A DNA stretch of 15,933 nucleotides from Hyphomicrobiales bacterium (lineage in GTDB: Bacteria; Pseudomonadota; Alphaproteobacteria; Rhizobiales; Kaistiaceae): the NCBI GenBank assembly GCA_017305815.1, contig JAFKJZ010000339.1:1-15933 (forward strand), given 5' to 3'. This document shows, piece by piece, positions 6,836-15,208 of the stretch; positions within the stretch are counted from its first letter, which is position 1; each line of letters starts with the position of its first letter. The position numbers were made by a program, and so were the translations under genes. The notes beneath the pieces are model-generated. The model was not told the origin of the DNA. It worked only from the letters and a program-made list of their open reading frames with translations, and searched no databases.

Positions 6836-8032
6836 TCAGGGCTGGCCGCGCGCGGCGCTGCCGCCGGCAAACAGCCGCTCGCGGGCATGGTCGAGCGCCA
6901 GCTCGATGGCCCCGGCCCTGACCGCATTGGAGCCCACGGCCGAGGGGACGATCTGCGGCATCGCGATCGGGAGTCTCGCCAGGACCTGGGCCACGCCGCG
7001 CGAAAGTCGACGGCCAGCCGCGTGGCCGATCGCTCCGCCCAGCACCACCATCTCGGGATCGAGAATGCCGATCGCGCCGGTGAGCCCGGCCGCGACCCGG
7101 TAGGAAAGGTCCGCAAAGAAGGCCGCATGACCGTCGCCGCCGGCAGCCCGCGCGATGGCGGCGGCGGCATCCTCGCCGTCGAGTCCATGCTCGGCAGCGA
7201 GCGCTGCGACGGAGGCCGGGCTTAGAAGGTCCTCGAGCAGCGCCATGCGTACGGTCTCGCCCGGCGCGGCGAGCCGATCGGGAACCATCGTCCCGCCCAG
7301 TTCGCCGGCCATGCCGGTGTAGCCGCGCAGCAGCTTGCCGCCGATGACGGCGCCGGCGCCGACGCCGTCGCCGATCCAGAACAGGATGAAGGACTGCACG
7401 CCCTCGGCCGCGCCGGCCGACATCTCTTCAAGCGCGACCAGATTGACGTCGTTCTCGATGATCACGCGGCGGTGGCCGACGACGCTTTCAAGCGCCTCGG
7501 GAATATGAAAGCCTTCCCAGTTCGGCAATTGCTGGCCGCGACGCAGATTGCCGCTCTCGGTATCGACGATGCCGGGCAGGCCGACGACCAGCTGATCGAT
7601 GTCGCGCGCAGCAATTCCGGCTTGGCGGGCAACGTCGTCGATGACGTCGACCAGACGCTCCCGCGCGTCGTAGCGCTCGCCCGGCTTGCCGTGCCGATTC
7701 ACCGTGGCGATCGTCTGCCCGGCGATGTCGGCGATGGCTGCGTGGATGCCATGCACGGAGACGTCGATGCCGCCGACGAAGGCCGAGGCCGGCTCGATGC
7801 ACCAGAGCCCCGCCTTCGGCCCGAAGCTGCCGGCCTTCTCGCCGTCGCGCCGGATCAGCTCGGCCGCCTCCAGGCGTCGCAGAAGCTCCGACATGGCCGG
7901 TTTGGACAGGCCCGTGAAGGCTTCCAGCTCCATGCGCGTCAGCGGCCCCTCCGAGAGGAGGCGCTTCAGGACCGCGCGTTCGTTGAGATTTCGCAGCAAC
8001 CGTGGGCTGCCGGAGAGTGCCTGCATTTCCAT
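6836..8032 (-). CDS. ROK-family transcriptional regulator
   Basis: Predicted DNA-binding repressor or activator of the NagC/Mlc/XylR type, probably controlling the divergent transporter operon and itself. It is 398 residues. A winged helix-turn-helix covers about 15-65 (LTRMELEAFTGLSKPAMSEL at 31-50). The ROK actin-like ATPase fold begins near 85 (VGGIDVSVHGI). LPNWEG at 169-174, ENDVNLVAL at 193-201 and the glycine-rich GDGVGAGAVIGG at 221-232 are typical. The usual zinc motif CxCGxxGCxE after GELG is absent: residues 243-270 contain no cysteine, and GELGG replaces GEIGH. That argues against sugar kinase activity and for a pure sensor. A second in-frame ATG is two codons in. A TTGACA hexamer and direct repeats stand upstream. 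Confidence 0.92.
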   Translation of the reverse strand: MEMQALSGSPRLLRNLNERAVLKRLLSEGPLTRMELEAFTGLSKPAMSELLRRLEAAELIRRDGEKAGSFGPKAGLWCIEPASAFVGGIDVSVHGIHAAIADIAGQTIATVNRHGKPGERYDARERLVDVIDDVARQAGIAARDIDQLVVGLPGIVDTESGNLRRGQQLPNWEGFHIPEALESVVGHRRVIIENDVNLVALEEMSAGAAEGVQSFILFWIGDGVGAGAVIGGKLLRGYTGMAGELGGTMVPDRLAAPGETVRMALLEDLLSPASVAALAAEHGLDGEDAAAAIARAAGGDGHAAFFADLSYRVAAGLTGAIGILDPEMVVLGGAIGHAAGRRLSRGVAQVLARLPIAMPQIVPSAVGSNAVRAGAIELALDHARERLFAGGSAARGQP

Positions 8033-8041
8033 CCAACTACT

Positions 8042-8070
8042 GTCTGGTAACTTTCTTTACAGTCTGTTAC
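8042..8070. promoter_or_regulatory. Repeated element in front of the ROK gene, possible operator
   Basis: GTCTGGTA (8042-8049) and GTCTGTTA (8062-8069) are direct repeats 20 bp apart, about two helix turns. The same segment contains GTAAC (8047-8051) and GTTAC (8066-8070) as inverted arms 14 bp apart. Location over the proposed -10 and transcript start suggests a regulator-binding site. Which symmetry matters cannot be decided from sequence. Confidence 0.4.
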
Positions 8071-8093
8071 GAGTAATTCGCTCGGCCTGTCAA
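8064..8093 (-). promoter_or_regulatory. Candidate promoter of the ROK regulator gene
   Basis: The minus strand has a perfect TTGACA (8088-8093), with TAACAG at 8064-8069 after an 18-bp spacer as a weak -10 (three of six). It stands 32-61 bp before the ROK start. The -10 region overlaps the repeats at 8042-8070, so autoregulation is plausible. Confidence 0.45.
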
Positions 8094-8155
8094 GCGTACC
8101 AGATCTGATGGGCCCCTCGGCCTCAAAAACGAGCTGCACCTTGGAGACCCGGCCT

Positions 8156-8173
8156 CGCGATGGGCACATCGCG
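8156..8173. repeat. 18-bp perfect inverted repeat in the divergent control region
   Basis: CGCGATG and CATCGCG are perfect 7-bp arms around GGCA. It stands near the middle of the 346-bp gap between the ROK gene and the transporter operon. It may be an operator shared by both sides, or a hairpin that insulates the two transcription units. The gap also holds an AT-rich stretch at about 8191-8245; no gene is seen in the gap. Confidence 0.45.
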
Positions 8174-8242
8174 CGGAAGCTGGCGGCCATCTAGTATACA
8201 ATTTATTTGAATTATCGTACGCGAAGATTTTATTTTTAGTAC

Positions 8243-8257
8243 CCAATTGACAGTTGG
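8243..8257. promoter_or_regulatory. 15-bp near-palindrome overlapping a TTGACA -35, possible operator of the transporter operon
   Basis: CCAATTGACAGTTGG pairs at six of seven positions around its centre. It contains a perfect TTGACA (8247-8252) on the plus strand, facing the solute-binding protein gene 126 bp away. The -10 is unclear (GTTATC at 8273-8278 is too far, TTAGCG at 8268-8273 too close). A protein bound here would block the -35. Confidence 0.4.
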
Positions 8258-8378
8258 ATCGTGCACGTTAGCGTTATCGAAGAAATACAGGCCGGGCGGA
8301 AGCGCTCCGGACCAACTCAGCCCCGGAATGGGGCCAATGAAAAAACAGGCAGACTTCCTTCCAGATCAGGAGACAGAA

Positions 8379-9956
8379 ATGATGGCTTGGAGATCAGCCG
8401 CGCTGGCGGCGCTATTGGCGGGCGTGTTCATCGCCCCTGCCGAGGCGGGAACCCTGCGATGGGCGCCGCAGCGCGACATCGTCTCGATGGACCCGTATTC
8501 GTTCGGTGACACCTTCACGCTGTCGGTGCTCAACCACGTCTACGAGGGCCTGGTGCGCTATGACAGCAAGCTGCAGATCGAGCCGGCATTGGCCGAGAGC
8601 TGGGAAGTCGTCAATCCGACGACCTGGCGTTTTCACCTGCGCAAGGGCGTGAAATACCATGACGGCGCCGATTTTACCGCCGACGACGTGCTCGCCTCGC
8701 TGAAGCGCGTCAGCGACCCGAACTCGCCCCTGCGTGGCAACCTGCCTTCCTATGTCTCATCGAGCAAGGTCGACGACTACACGGTCGACATCGTCGTCAC
8801 CGAGAACTACCCGCTGCTGCTGAATGACCTGACCAACATCCACATCTTCGATCAGGGCTGGTTGGTCACGAACAAGGCGGAAGCTCCGACCGACGTCGCC
8901 AAGGGCGTCGAGGGTTACGCCACCAGCCATGCCAACGGCACGGGTCCGTTCAAGTTCGTCTCGCGCAAGCCCGACGCCGAGACCGTGTTCGAGGTCAATC
9001 CGGACTGGTGGGACAAGCGCCAGCACAATGTCGACCGCATCGTCATGACGCCGATCACCTCGGCGGCGACGCGCGTCGCGGCGCTGATCTCGGGCGAGAT
9101 CGACTTCACCAACCAGGCGCCGCTGCAAGACATACCCCGCCTTGAAGCGTCTCCCGACCTCAAGGTTCTGTCGAACAGCGAGCTGCGCACGATCTTCTTC
9201 GTGATGAACCAGACGCCCAAGGCGTTCGAATCCGACGTGACGGACAAGAACCCGCTGCAGGACATCAAGGTCCGCCAGGCGCTCTATCACGCGATCGACG
9301 CCGATGCGATCCAGAAGGTCGTGATGGCGGGCCTCTCCCGCACCACCGGTTCTCTCGTCTCGCCCTCCATCCCGGGCTATGTGCCCGAGCTCGACAAACG
9401 TCTCAGCTACGATCCGGAACTCGCCAAGAAGCTGCTGGCCGAGGCCGGCTATCCCGACGGCTTCTCTTTCTCGTTCCTCTGCCGCAATACCGAGTTCGTC
9501 AACGAGGAACAGATCTGCCAGGCGGTCTCCGCGATGTGGGCCCGTGTCGGCCTGCGTCCGAACCTCAATCTCGGCCCGACCACCATCCAGGACGCCAAGT
9601 TCGACGCCGGCCAGTTCGATGTCGGCACGCTGGGCTGGGCCAATGAGCCGATGATCGACAGCTACTCGATCCTTGTCCAGGTCGTTCACTCCAAGACGGG
9701 CAATGCCGGTGTGTTCAACTGGGGCGGCTGGAAGGATGCGGAGATCGACGCGCTGATCGACAAGGCCGGCGCCACCGTGGATCGCGACGAACGCCTCGCC
9801 CTGCAGGCCAAGGCACTGTTGCGCGCCAACGAGCTGTCGATGTTCATTCCGGTTCACCAGCAGCCGATGGCCTGGGCGACCGGCGCCAACATCGAGAGCG
9901 TCCTGCAGCTCTCCGACAACAAGCCCCGCCACTGGCTGACCCGCATGACGGAGTAG
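8379..9956 (+). CDS. ABC transporter periplasmic solute-binding protein, family 5 (peptide/nickel/glycoside type)
   Basis: Captures the substrate in the periplasm and delivers it to the Dpp/Opp-type permeases encoded next. It is 525 residues, normal for SBP_bac_5. The signal peptide is about 1-23 (MMAWRSAALAALLAG then APAEA, cleavage before GTLRW). There is no lipobox cysteine, so the protein is soluble. SBP5 hallmarks include the block from LNHVYEGLVRYD to PALAESWEV, then TTWRFHLRKGVKYHDGADFT, and later a GTGPFKF motif and PDWW. I chose the ATG at 8379-8381 because AGGAGA lies at 8368-8373 and the signal peptide begins there. Longer in-frame starts add a polar leader that would spoil the signal. 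A second ATG follows at once. The ligand cannot be predicted: the family binds peptides, opines, glycosides and metal chelates. Confidence 0.93.
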   Translation: MMAWRSAALAALLAGVFIAPAEAGTLRWAPQRDIVSMDPYSFGDTFTLSVLNHVYEGLVRYDSKLQIEPALAESWEVVNPTTWRFHLRKGVKYHDGADFTADDVLASLKRVSDPNSPLRGNLPSYVSSSKVDDYTVDIVVTENYPLLLNDLTNIHIFDQGWLVTNKAEAPTDVAKGVEGYATSHANGTGPFKFVSRKPDAETVFEVNPDWWDKRQHNVDRIVMTPITSAATRVAALISGEIDFTNQAPLQDIPRLEASPDLKVLSNSELRTIFFVMNQTPKAFESDVTDKNPLQDIKVRQALYHAIDADAIQKVVMAGLSRTTGSLVSPSIPGYVPELDKRLSYDPELAKKLLAEAGYPDGFSFSFLCRNTEFVNEEQICQAVSAMWARVGLRPNLNLGPTTIQDAKFDAGQFDVGTLGWANEPMIDSYSILVQVVHSKTGNAGVFNWGGWKDAEIDALIDKAGATVDRDERLALQAKALLRANELSMFIPVHQQPMAWATGANIESVLQLSDNKPRHWLTRMTE

Positions 9957-9975
9957 CCTGCGCCGCGTCCCCTCG

Positions 9976-10002
9976 GGACCGCCGCGTCTGGCGCGGCGGT
10001 CC
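9976..10002 (+). repeat. Strong GC-rich hairpin between the binding-protein and permease genes
   Basis: GGACCGCCGCG (9976-9986) and CGCGGCGGTCC (9992-10002) are perfect 11-bp arms around TCTGG. It begins 20 bp after the binding-protein stop and ends 43 bp before the permease start. No T-tract follows. Such stems commonly protect the upstream mRNA or reduce read-through, which would give more binding protein than permease. Confidence 0.6.
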
Positions 10003-10045
10003 ATCCTGATTGCGGTCGAAGTTCTGCTCCGCTGGAGACACGCCG

Positions 10046-11035
10046 TTGCTGCTGCTCATCATCAAGCGCATGGTCAATGCCATCTTCGTCATCCTGGCGG
10101 TGGCGCTGCTCGCCTTCACCATCTTCAAGTTCCTCGGCGATCCGGTCCAGCTCATGCTGAACCCGCAGGCGACCCAGGAAGAGCGCGACATGCTCACCGA
10201 GCGGCTGGGCCTCAACGACCCGGTCCCGGTCCAGTTCGCGAAATTCGTCTTCAACGCAGCGCGCGGCGAATTCGGCATGAGCTACCGCAACCAGATGCCC
10301 GTCATGGAGGTGATCGCCGAGCGCTTCCCCGCCACCTTCGAGCTGGTGCTGGTATCCTCGATCATGGCGCTCCTGATCGGCTTGCCGCTCGGTGTCTTCG
10401 CGGCCATCCGCGGCGGCACGGTCATGGCCCGAATCTGCCACCTGATCTCGATGATCGGCGTCTCGGTGCCTGCCTTCGTCATCGGCATCATGCTGATCCT
10501 CGTCTTCTCGATCGAACTCAAGTGGCTGCCGGCCTTCGGACGCGGCAAGGTGGTCGATCTCGGCTTCTGGACGACGGGATTCCTGACCCCAAGCGGCCGG
10601 GCGGCGCTGGTCATGCCGGCCATCTCGCTGGCCCTGTTCCAGATCTCCTTCATCATGCGGCTGGTCACAGCCGAGATGCTCGAGGTGCTGCGCACCGATT
10701 TCATCCGCTTCGCCAAGGCGCGCGGCCTCAAGGCCCGCGCGATCTACTTCCGGCACGGGCTGCGGAACTGCCTGATGCCGGTAGTGACAATGACCGGCAT
10801 GCTGATCGGTGACCTGATCGCCTTCACGCTCGTCACCGAGATCGTCTTCCAGTGGCCGGGCATGGGCTTCCTGTTCGTGCAGTCCGTCCAGTACGTCGAT
10901 ATCCCGGTCATGGCTGCCTACCTCATGATCGTCTGCTTCATCTTCATCACCATCAATCTGATCGTCGATCTGATCTATGTCGTGGTCGACCCGCGCGTCG
11001 ATCAGCTCGTGCGCGGAGGCGGTCATGGCCACTGA
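10046..11035 (+). CDS. ABC transporter permease, DppB/OppB type
   Basis: One half of the inner-membrane channel of the importer. It is 329 residues. The first helix is at about 9-30, followed by a periplasmic loop with GDPV (31-34) and GLNDPVPVQF (55-64) typical of DppB. Further helices lie near 99-121, 131-157, 187-205, 244-266 and 284-310. The EAA loop that docks on the ATPase is at 210-241 (EMLEVLRTDFIRFAKARGLK then RHGLRN). I chose TTG at 10046 because GGAG (10034-10037) precedes it by 8 bases and the protein then starts at the usual place. An in-frame TTG at 10010 would add 12 residues. Its end overlaps the next permease start by 11 bp. Confidence 0.93.
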   Translation: MLLLIIKRMVNAIFVILAVALLAFTIFKFLGDPVQLMLNPQATQEERDMLTERLGLNDPVPVQFAKFVFNAARGEFGMSYRNQMPVMEVIAERFPATFELVLVSSIMALLIGLPLGVFAAIRGGTVMARICHLISMIGVSVPAFVIGIMLILVFSIELKWLPAFGRGKVVDLGFWTTGFLTPSGRAALVMPAISLALFQISFIMRLVTAEMLEVLRTDFIRFAKARGLKARAIYFRHGLRNCLMPVVTMTGMLIGDLIAFTLVTEIVFQWPGMGFLFVQSVQYVDIPVMAAYLMIVCFIFITINLIVDLIYVVVDPRVDQLVRGGGHGH

Positions 11036-11972
11036 ACTCTCGCCGGCCCGGTCGCGCCTCGCCGCGCGCCTCGCGACCTTCCTGGACAGCGATCTGGTCT
11101 GGAGCTTCCGCCACAGCCCGATGGCGATGCTCTCGGCCGCATTGCTGGCGATCGTCGCCTTCACCTCGCTCTTCGCGGCGTGGCTGATGCCGCAGAACCC
11201 CTTCGACATCACCCAGCTTTATCTCGACAAGGCGAACCTGCCGCCGATCTGGGTCGAGGGCGGCCAGATGCCCTATCTGCTCGGCACCGACATGCAGGGT
11301 CGCGATATCCTGTCGGCCATCGTCTACGGATCGCGCATCTCGCTCGTCATCGGGGTTGCGAGCGTGGCGCTGTCGATGACGATCGGCGTATTCGTCGGGT
11401 TGCTGGCCGGCTATGTCGGTGGCGCGCTCGACAATTTCCTGATGCGCATAGCCGATGCGGTCATGTCGATCCCGACGCTCCTGGTCGCGATTCTGATCAG
11501 TGCGCTGTTTCGCGGCCTTCTGCCGGTCGCCTATCGCGATGCGGCGGCGCCGCTGATCCTCGTCATCGCCCTCGCGCTCACCAGCTGGGTCGTCTATGCG
11601 CGCATGATCCGCGCCGCCACCATGGTCGAGGCCGGCAAGGAATACGTGCTCGCCGCGCGCATCATCAAGGTTCCGCGCCGCCGTATCATCCTGCGCCACA
11701 TCCTGCCGAACGTTCTGACCGCGGCGCTCGTCACCGCGACGCTCAATCTGGGGCTCGCCATCCTGGCGGAGGCGACGCTCTCTTTCCTCGGCGTTGGCAT
11801 GCCCAGCGCCCAGCCTTCGCTCGGCACGCTGATCCGCATCGGCAACCAGTTCTTCTTCTCGGGCACCTGGTGGATCGTCCTGTTCCCCGCCCTCCAGCTC
11901 ACCCTGATCATCCTGGCCGTGAACCTGCTCGGCGACTGGCTGCGCGACGCGCTCAACCCCAAACTGAAATAG
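11025..11972 (+). CDS. ABC transporter permease, DppC/OppC type
   Basis: Second half of the inner-membrane channel. It is 315 residues. A cytoplasmic N-terminus (1-32) is followed by the first helix (33-54), as in the OppC N-terminal domain. The DppC signature LGTDMQGRDILSAIVYGSR is at 86-104. Further helices lie near 105-130, 146-165, 176-192, 229-250 and 285-308. The EAA loop is at 196-229 (RAATMVEAGKEYVLAARIIK then LRHILPN). The ATG at 11025 follows GGAGG by 5 bases and overlaps the preceding gene by 11 bp, so translation is likely coupled. An in-frame upstream ATG at 10977 lies inside the other permease gene and is unlikely. It ends 8 bp before the amidohydrolase gene. Confidence 0.94.
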   Translation: MATELSPARSRLAARLATFLDSDLVWSFRHSPMAMLSAALLAIVAFTSLFAAWLMPQNPFDITQLYLDKANLPPIWVEGGQMPYLLGTDMQGRDILSAIVYGSRISLVIGVASVALSMTIGVFVGLLAGYVGGALDNFLMRIADAVMSIPTLLVAILISALFRGLLPVAYRDAAAPLILVIALALTSWVVYARMIRAATMVEAGKEYVLAARIIKVPRRRIILRHILPNVLTAALVTATLNLGLAILAEATLSFLGVGMPSAQPSLGTLIRIGNQFFFSGTWWIVLFPALQLTLIILAVNLLGDWLRDALNPKLK

Positions 11973-11980
11973 GCACCACC

Positions 11981-13174
11981 ATGACCGATCTCGTCATCCG
12001 CAACGTCCGTCCGCTGGGCAAGGCGGCTACCGACATCGCCGTCGCCGGGGGCCGCATCGCGGCAATGGGGACGAACCTGCCGGCGAACGGCGCTCTCGTC
12101 GAGGACGGCGGCGGCGCGCTGCTGCTGCCCGGGCTGATCGAGGCGCATACCCACCTCGACAAGACCTTGCTGGGCATGGACTGGGTCGAGAACGTCGTCG
12201 CCTCGGATATCCGTTCCAAGATCGACAATGAGCGCGAGATGAAGGGCGTGCTCGGTCTCGACCCGGCGCTGCAATCGGCGCGGCAGGTGGTGATGTCGAT
12301 CGCGCGCGGCACCACCGCCATCCGCAGCCATGTCGACATCGACACCACCTATGGCCTCGCTGGCCTCGAGGGCGTCGCCGCCACGCGCGAGCGCTATGCC
12401 GACGTGATCGACCTGCAGATCGTCGCCTTCCCGCAGTCCGGCATGATGATCCGCAAGGGAACGGTGGAACTGATGGACGAGGCGCTCAGGCAGGGCGCCG
12501 ACATCGTTGGCGGGCTCGATCCCTGCGCCATCGATTTCGATCCGAAAGGTCATCTCGACGTGGTGTTCGATCTCGCCGTCAGGCATGGCAAGCCGATCGA
12601 CATCCACCTGCACGAGCCGGGCGAGCTCGGCCTCTTCACTTTCGGCATGATCCTGGAGCGGACCCGCGCCCACGGGCTCGCTGGCAAGGTCACCGTCAGT
12701 CACGCCTTCTCGCTCGGCATGAACGACTATCTGCGCGTCGGCAGACTGCTGGACGAGATCGCCGGAGCAGGCGTCATGCTGATGTCGACCGGCCCGGCCG
12801 GCGTCTCCGTGCCGCCGCTGATCCGCGCCCTCGATGCGGGCATCGCCTTCTGCTCCGGCACGGACGGCATGCGCGACCTCTGGAACCCCTATGGCAATGC
12901 CGACATGCTGCAGCGCGCGCAGATCCTCGCCGACCGCAACAATCTGAGCCGCGACGCCGAGGTGGAGCGGGCGCTCGATGTCTGCACCTTCGGCGGCGCC
13001 GCCGTCATGGGCCTGCCCGACTACGGCCTCAAAGTCGGCGACTTCGCCGATCTCGTCCTGGTCGAGGGGCGCACGCTGACCGAAGCCGTCGTCACCCTGC
13101 CGCAGCGCAAGCTCGTGGTGAAGCGCGGCCGGGTCGTGGCGCGCGACGGCGAAGCCCTGGTCGAGGCGGCATGA
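11981..13174 (+). CDS. Amidohydrolase, cytosine deaminase (CodA)-like
   Basis: Predicted metal-dependent hydrolase of the CodA branch of the amidohydrolase superfamily, which removes amino groups from, or opens, nitrogen heterocycles. It is 397 residues, close to CodA. All the expected active-site residues are present: HxH at His56/His58 (EAHTHLDK), Gln152 in FPQ, His209 and Glu212 in DIHLHEP, His241 in VSHAF, and Asp295 in GTDGMRDLW. GGLDP at 177-181 and NPYGNADML at 302-310 are family blocks. It has no signal peptide and is cytoplasmic. It sits between permease and ATPase genes, 8 bp after the former and overlapping the latter by 4 bp (ATGA), so it is part of the transporter operon and probably acts on the imported compound. 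Sequence cannot separate cytosine, creatinine-like or triazine-like substrates. Confidence 0.88.
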   Translation: MTDLVIRNVRPLGKAATDIAVAGGRIAAMGTNLPANGALVEDGGGALLLPGLIEAHTHLDKTLLGMDWVENVVASDIRSKIDNEREMKGVLGLDPALQSARQVVMSIARGTTAIRSHVDIDTTYGLAGLEGVAATRERYADVIDLQIVAFPQSGMMIRKGTVELMDEALRQGADIVGGLDPCAIDFDPKGHLDVVFDLAVRHGKPIDIHLHEPGELGLFTFGMILERTRAHGLAGKVTVSHAFSLGMNDYLRVGRLLDEIAGAGVMLMSTGPAGVSVPPLIRALDAGIAFCSGTDGMRDLWNPYGNADMLQRAQILADRNNLSRDAEVERALDVCTFGGAAVMGLPDYGLKVGDFADLVLVEGRTLTEAVVTLPQRKLVVKRGRVVARDGEALVEAA

Positions 13175-14190
13175 TGCACCAGCCGCTCGCCCGCTCCGCC
13201 CTGCCCGAAAGGCTCGAGGCCCCGCTGCTCACGGTGCGCGGGCTCAGCGTCGAATTCGTCACCCGGCGCGGCCGCGCCCGCGCGCTGGACCGCGTCAGCT
13301 TCGACATGGCGCCGGGCGAGATCCTGGGACTGGTCGGCGAATCCGGCGCTGGTAAATCGCTCTCCGGCAACGCCATCATCGGGCTCATCGACCCGCCCGG
13401 CCAGGTCGTCGAGGGCGAGATCACCTTCGACGGCAAGCGCATCGACGCCCTGCCGGCCAACCAGATGCGCAAGCTGCGCGGCCGGATGATCGCCGCCATC
13501 TTCCAGGATCCGCTGACTTCGCTTGATCCGCTGATGCGGATCGGCGACCAGCTGACCGAAACCATCCTCACCCATCTCCCGATGTCGCGCGCGGCAGCCC
13601 GCGCCCGCGCGCTCGACCTCCTGAAGGCGGTCGGCATCCCCGCGCCGGATGTCCGCATCGATCACTATCCGCACCAGTTTTCCGGCGGCATGCGGCAGCG
13701 CGTGGTGATCGCGCTGGCGCTTTGTGCGGATCCGAAGCTGATCATCGCCGATGAGCCGACGACGGCGCTCGACGTCTCGATCCAGGCGCAGATCACCGCG
13801 CTGCTGAAGAAGATGTGCCGCGAGCATGGCACCGCCATCCTGCTCGTCACCCACGACATGGGCGTCATCGCCGATACCGCAGACCGCGTCGCGGTGATGT
13901 ATGCCGGGCGGCTGGTCGAGATCGGGCCGATCCAGGACGTGCTGGGCTCGCCCCGGCATGTCTACACGGCCGGCCTGATCGGCTCGATCCCGAGCCTCAA
14001 CCGCCGGCGCGAGCGGCTCGTGCAGATCGACGGCTCCATGCCCCGGCCGGGCGCCGTGCCGCCCGGCTGCGCGTTCGCCCCGCGCTGCCCGAAGCGGATC
14101 GCCAAGTGCGATGAACGGCCGGAACTCAGGTCGTTCGGCGAAAGCCAGGTCGCCTGTTGGCGCGCGGAAGAGAGCCATTCCTATGCCTGA
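13171..14190 (+). CDS. ABC transporter ATP-binding protein, DppD/OppD type
   Basis: First of two ATPases that power the importer from the cytoplasmic side. It is 339 residues. Walker A is GESGAGKS (56-63), the Q-loop glutamine is Gln112, the signature is SGGMRQR (171-177), Walker B is LIIADE (190-195), and the switch histidine is His228. The C-terminal oligopeptide-transporter extension has the conserved cysteines Cys300, Cys306, Cys313 and Cys329 ([10 protein letters not shown] onward), a pattern seen in DppD/OppD proteins and linked to an iron-sulfur cluster in some. It starts at an ATGA junction with the amidohydrolase gene. A second ATG follows immediately. It overlaps the next ATPase gene by 8 bp. 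Confidence 0.95.
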   Translation: MMHQPLARSALPERLEAPLLTVRGLSVEFVTRRGRARALDRVSFDMAPGEILGLVGESGAGKSLSGNAIIGLIDPPGQVVEGEITFDGKRIDALPANQMRKLRGRMIAAIFQDPLTSLDPLMRIGDQLTETILTHLPMSRAAARARALDLLKAVGIPAPDVRIDHYPHQFSGGMRQRVVIALALCADPKLIIADEPTTALDVSIQAQITALLKKMCREHGTAILLVTHDMGVIADTADRVAVMYAGRLVEIGPIQDVLGSPRHVYTAGLIGSIPSLNRRRERLVQIDGSMPRPGAVPPGCAFAPRCPKRIAKCDERPELRSFGESQVACWRAEESHSYA

Positions 14191-15196
14191 TCCCTCGGCC
14201 CTCGAAGTCCAGGACCTCACCCGCTGGTTCGATGTCTCGGCCCCCTGGCTGACGCGCGTGCTGGAACGCAAGCCGAAGCGCATCCTCAAGGCCGTCGACG
14301 GCGTGAGCTTCAGCGTGTCTCGCGGCAGCACCTTCGCCATCGTGGGCGAGAGCGGCTGCGGCAAGTCGACGATCGCACGTCTCGCGGTCGGGCTTCATCA
14401 TCCGACGCGCGGCGAGATGAACTTCGCCCATGGCGCCGGCCGGGACGGCCGGATGCGCGTGCAGATGATCTTCCAGGATCCCTATGCCTGCCTGAACCCG
14501 CGCTGGCGGGTGAAGGACATCATCGCCGAGCCGATCCGCGAACTCGGTCTGCGTCGCGGCGCGGCCGCCGTCGACGCGCGCGTGTCGGAACTGCTGGGCC
14601 TCGTCGGCCTGGCGCAGGGCGATGGCGAGAAATATCCGCACGCCTTCTCGGGCGGCCAGCGTCAGCGCATCTCGATCGCCCGCGCGCTCGCGACCGAGCC
14701 GGAGTTCCTCGTCTGCGACGAGCCGACCTCCGCGCTCGACGTGTCCGTGCAGGCGCAGATCCTCAACCTGATGATGGGCCTGCAGCGCGAGTTCGGTCTC
14801 ACCTATCTGCTGATCAGCCACAACCTCGCCGTCGTGCGGCATGCCTCCGATCAGATCGCGGTCATGTATCTCGGCCGCATCGTCGAGCAGGCGCCGACCG
14901 AGATGCTGTTCCGCAATCCACGCCACCCCTACACGCGCCTCCTGATCGACACGATTCCAGACCTCGAGGCGCCCAATCGTGCCCGCCAGCCCCTGGCCGG
15001 GGAGGTGCCCAGTCCGATCGATCCGCCGCCAGGCTGCACCTTCCATCCCCGCTGCCCCCATGCGCGGGACCTATGCCGGCAGGTGTCTCCACCGATGGTC
15101 CGTGACGAGGACGGTCGCGACATCGCTTGCCATTTCCCGCTCGCTGTCGCCCGCCTTTCCACCACCCCCGGCATCGCCGCCGTATCCGCGGACTGA
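14183..15196 (+). CDS. ABC transporter ATP-binding protein, DppF/OppF type
   Basis: Partner ATPase of the importer. It is 337 residues. It begins [18 protein letters not shown] and contains a short insertion (20-34) before the beta strand, as is usual in OppF. Walker A is GESGCGKS (55-62), the Q-loop is Gln98, the signature is SGGQRQR (156-162), Walker B is FLVCDE (175-180), and the switch histidine is His213. The C-terminal extension again has four cysteines (285, 291, 298, 316). The ATG at 14183 overlaps the preceding gene by 8 bp. A longer in-frame start at 14111 lies in the other ATPase gene and adds 24 basic residues with no family match. It is followed after 12 bp by the second amidohydrolase gene. 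Confidence 0.95.
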   Translation: MPDPSALEVQDLTRWFDVSAPWLTRVLERKPKRILKAVDGVSFSVSRGSTFAIVGESGCGKSTIARLAVGLHHPTRGEMNFAHGAGRDGRMRVQMIFQDPYACLNPRWRVKDIIAEPIRELGLRRGAAAVDARVSELLGLVGLAQGDGEKYPHAFSGGQRQRISIARALATEPEFLVCDEPTSALDVSVQAQILNLMMGLQREFGLTYLLISHNLAVVRHASDQIAVMYLGRIVEQAPTEMLFRNPRHPYTRLLIDTIPDLEAPNRARQPLAGEVPSPIDPPPGCTFHPRCPHARDLCRQVSPPMVRDEDGRDIACHFPLAVARLSTTPGIAAVSAD

Positions 15197-15208
15197 AAGG
15201 ACTGTCGA

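Noticed and set aside
8108..8194. 28-codon plus-strand frame in the divergent control region
   Set aside because: No ribosome site, no recognisable features, and it runs through the 18-bp inverted repeat; likely chance.
8757..11212. Two long minus-strand open frames (415 and 452 codons) opposite the binding-protein and permease genes
   Set aside because: Both are antisense to well-supported genes, are rich in Asp, Arg, His and Gln as expected for reversed high-GC codons, and show no family motif.
11180..11980. Upstream in-frame extension of the CodA-like amidohydrolase
   Set aside because: The extension lies in another frame of the DppC-type permease gene and has no hydrolase similarity; the natural start is the ATG at 11981.
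13021..15061. Long minus-strand open frames (447 and 311 codons) opposite the two ATPase genes
   Set aside because: They mirror genes with full ATPase motifs, and their composition is that of antisense GC-rich sequence.
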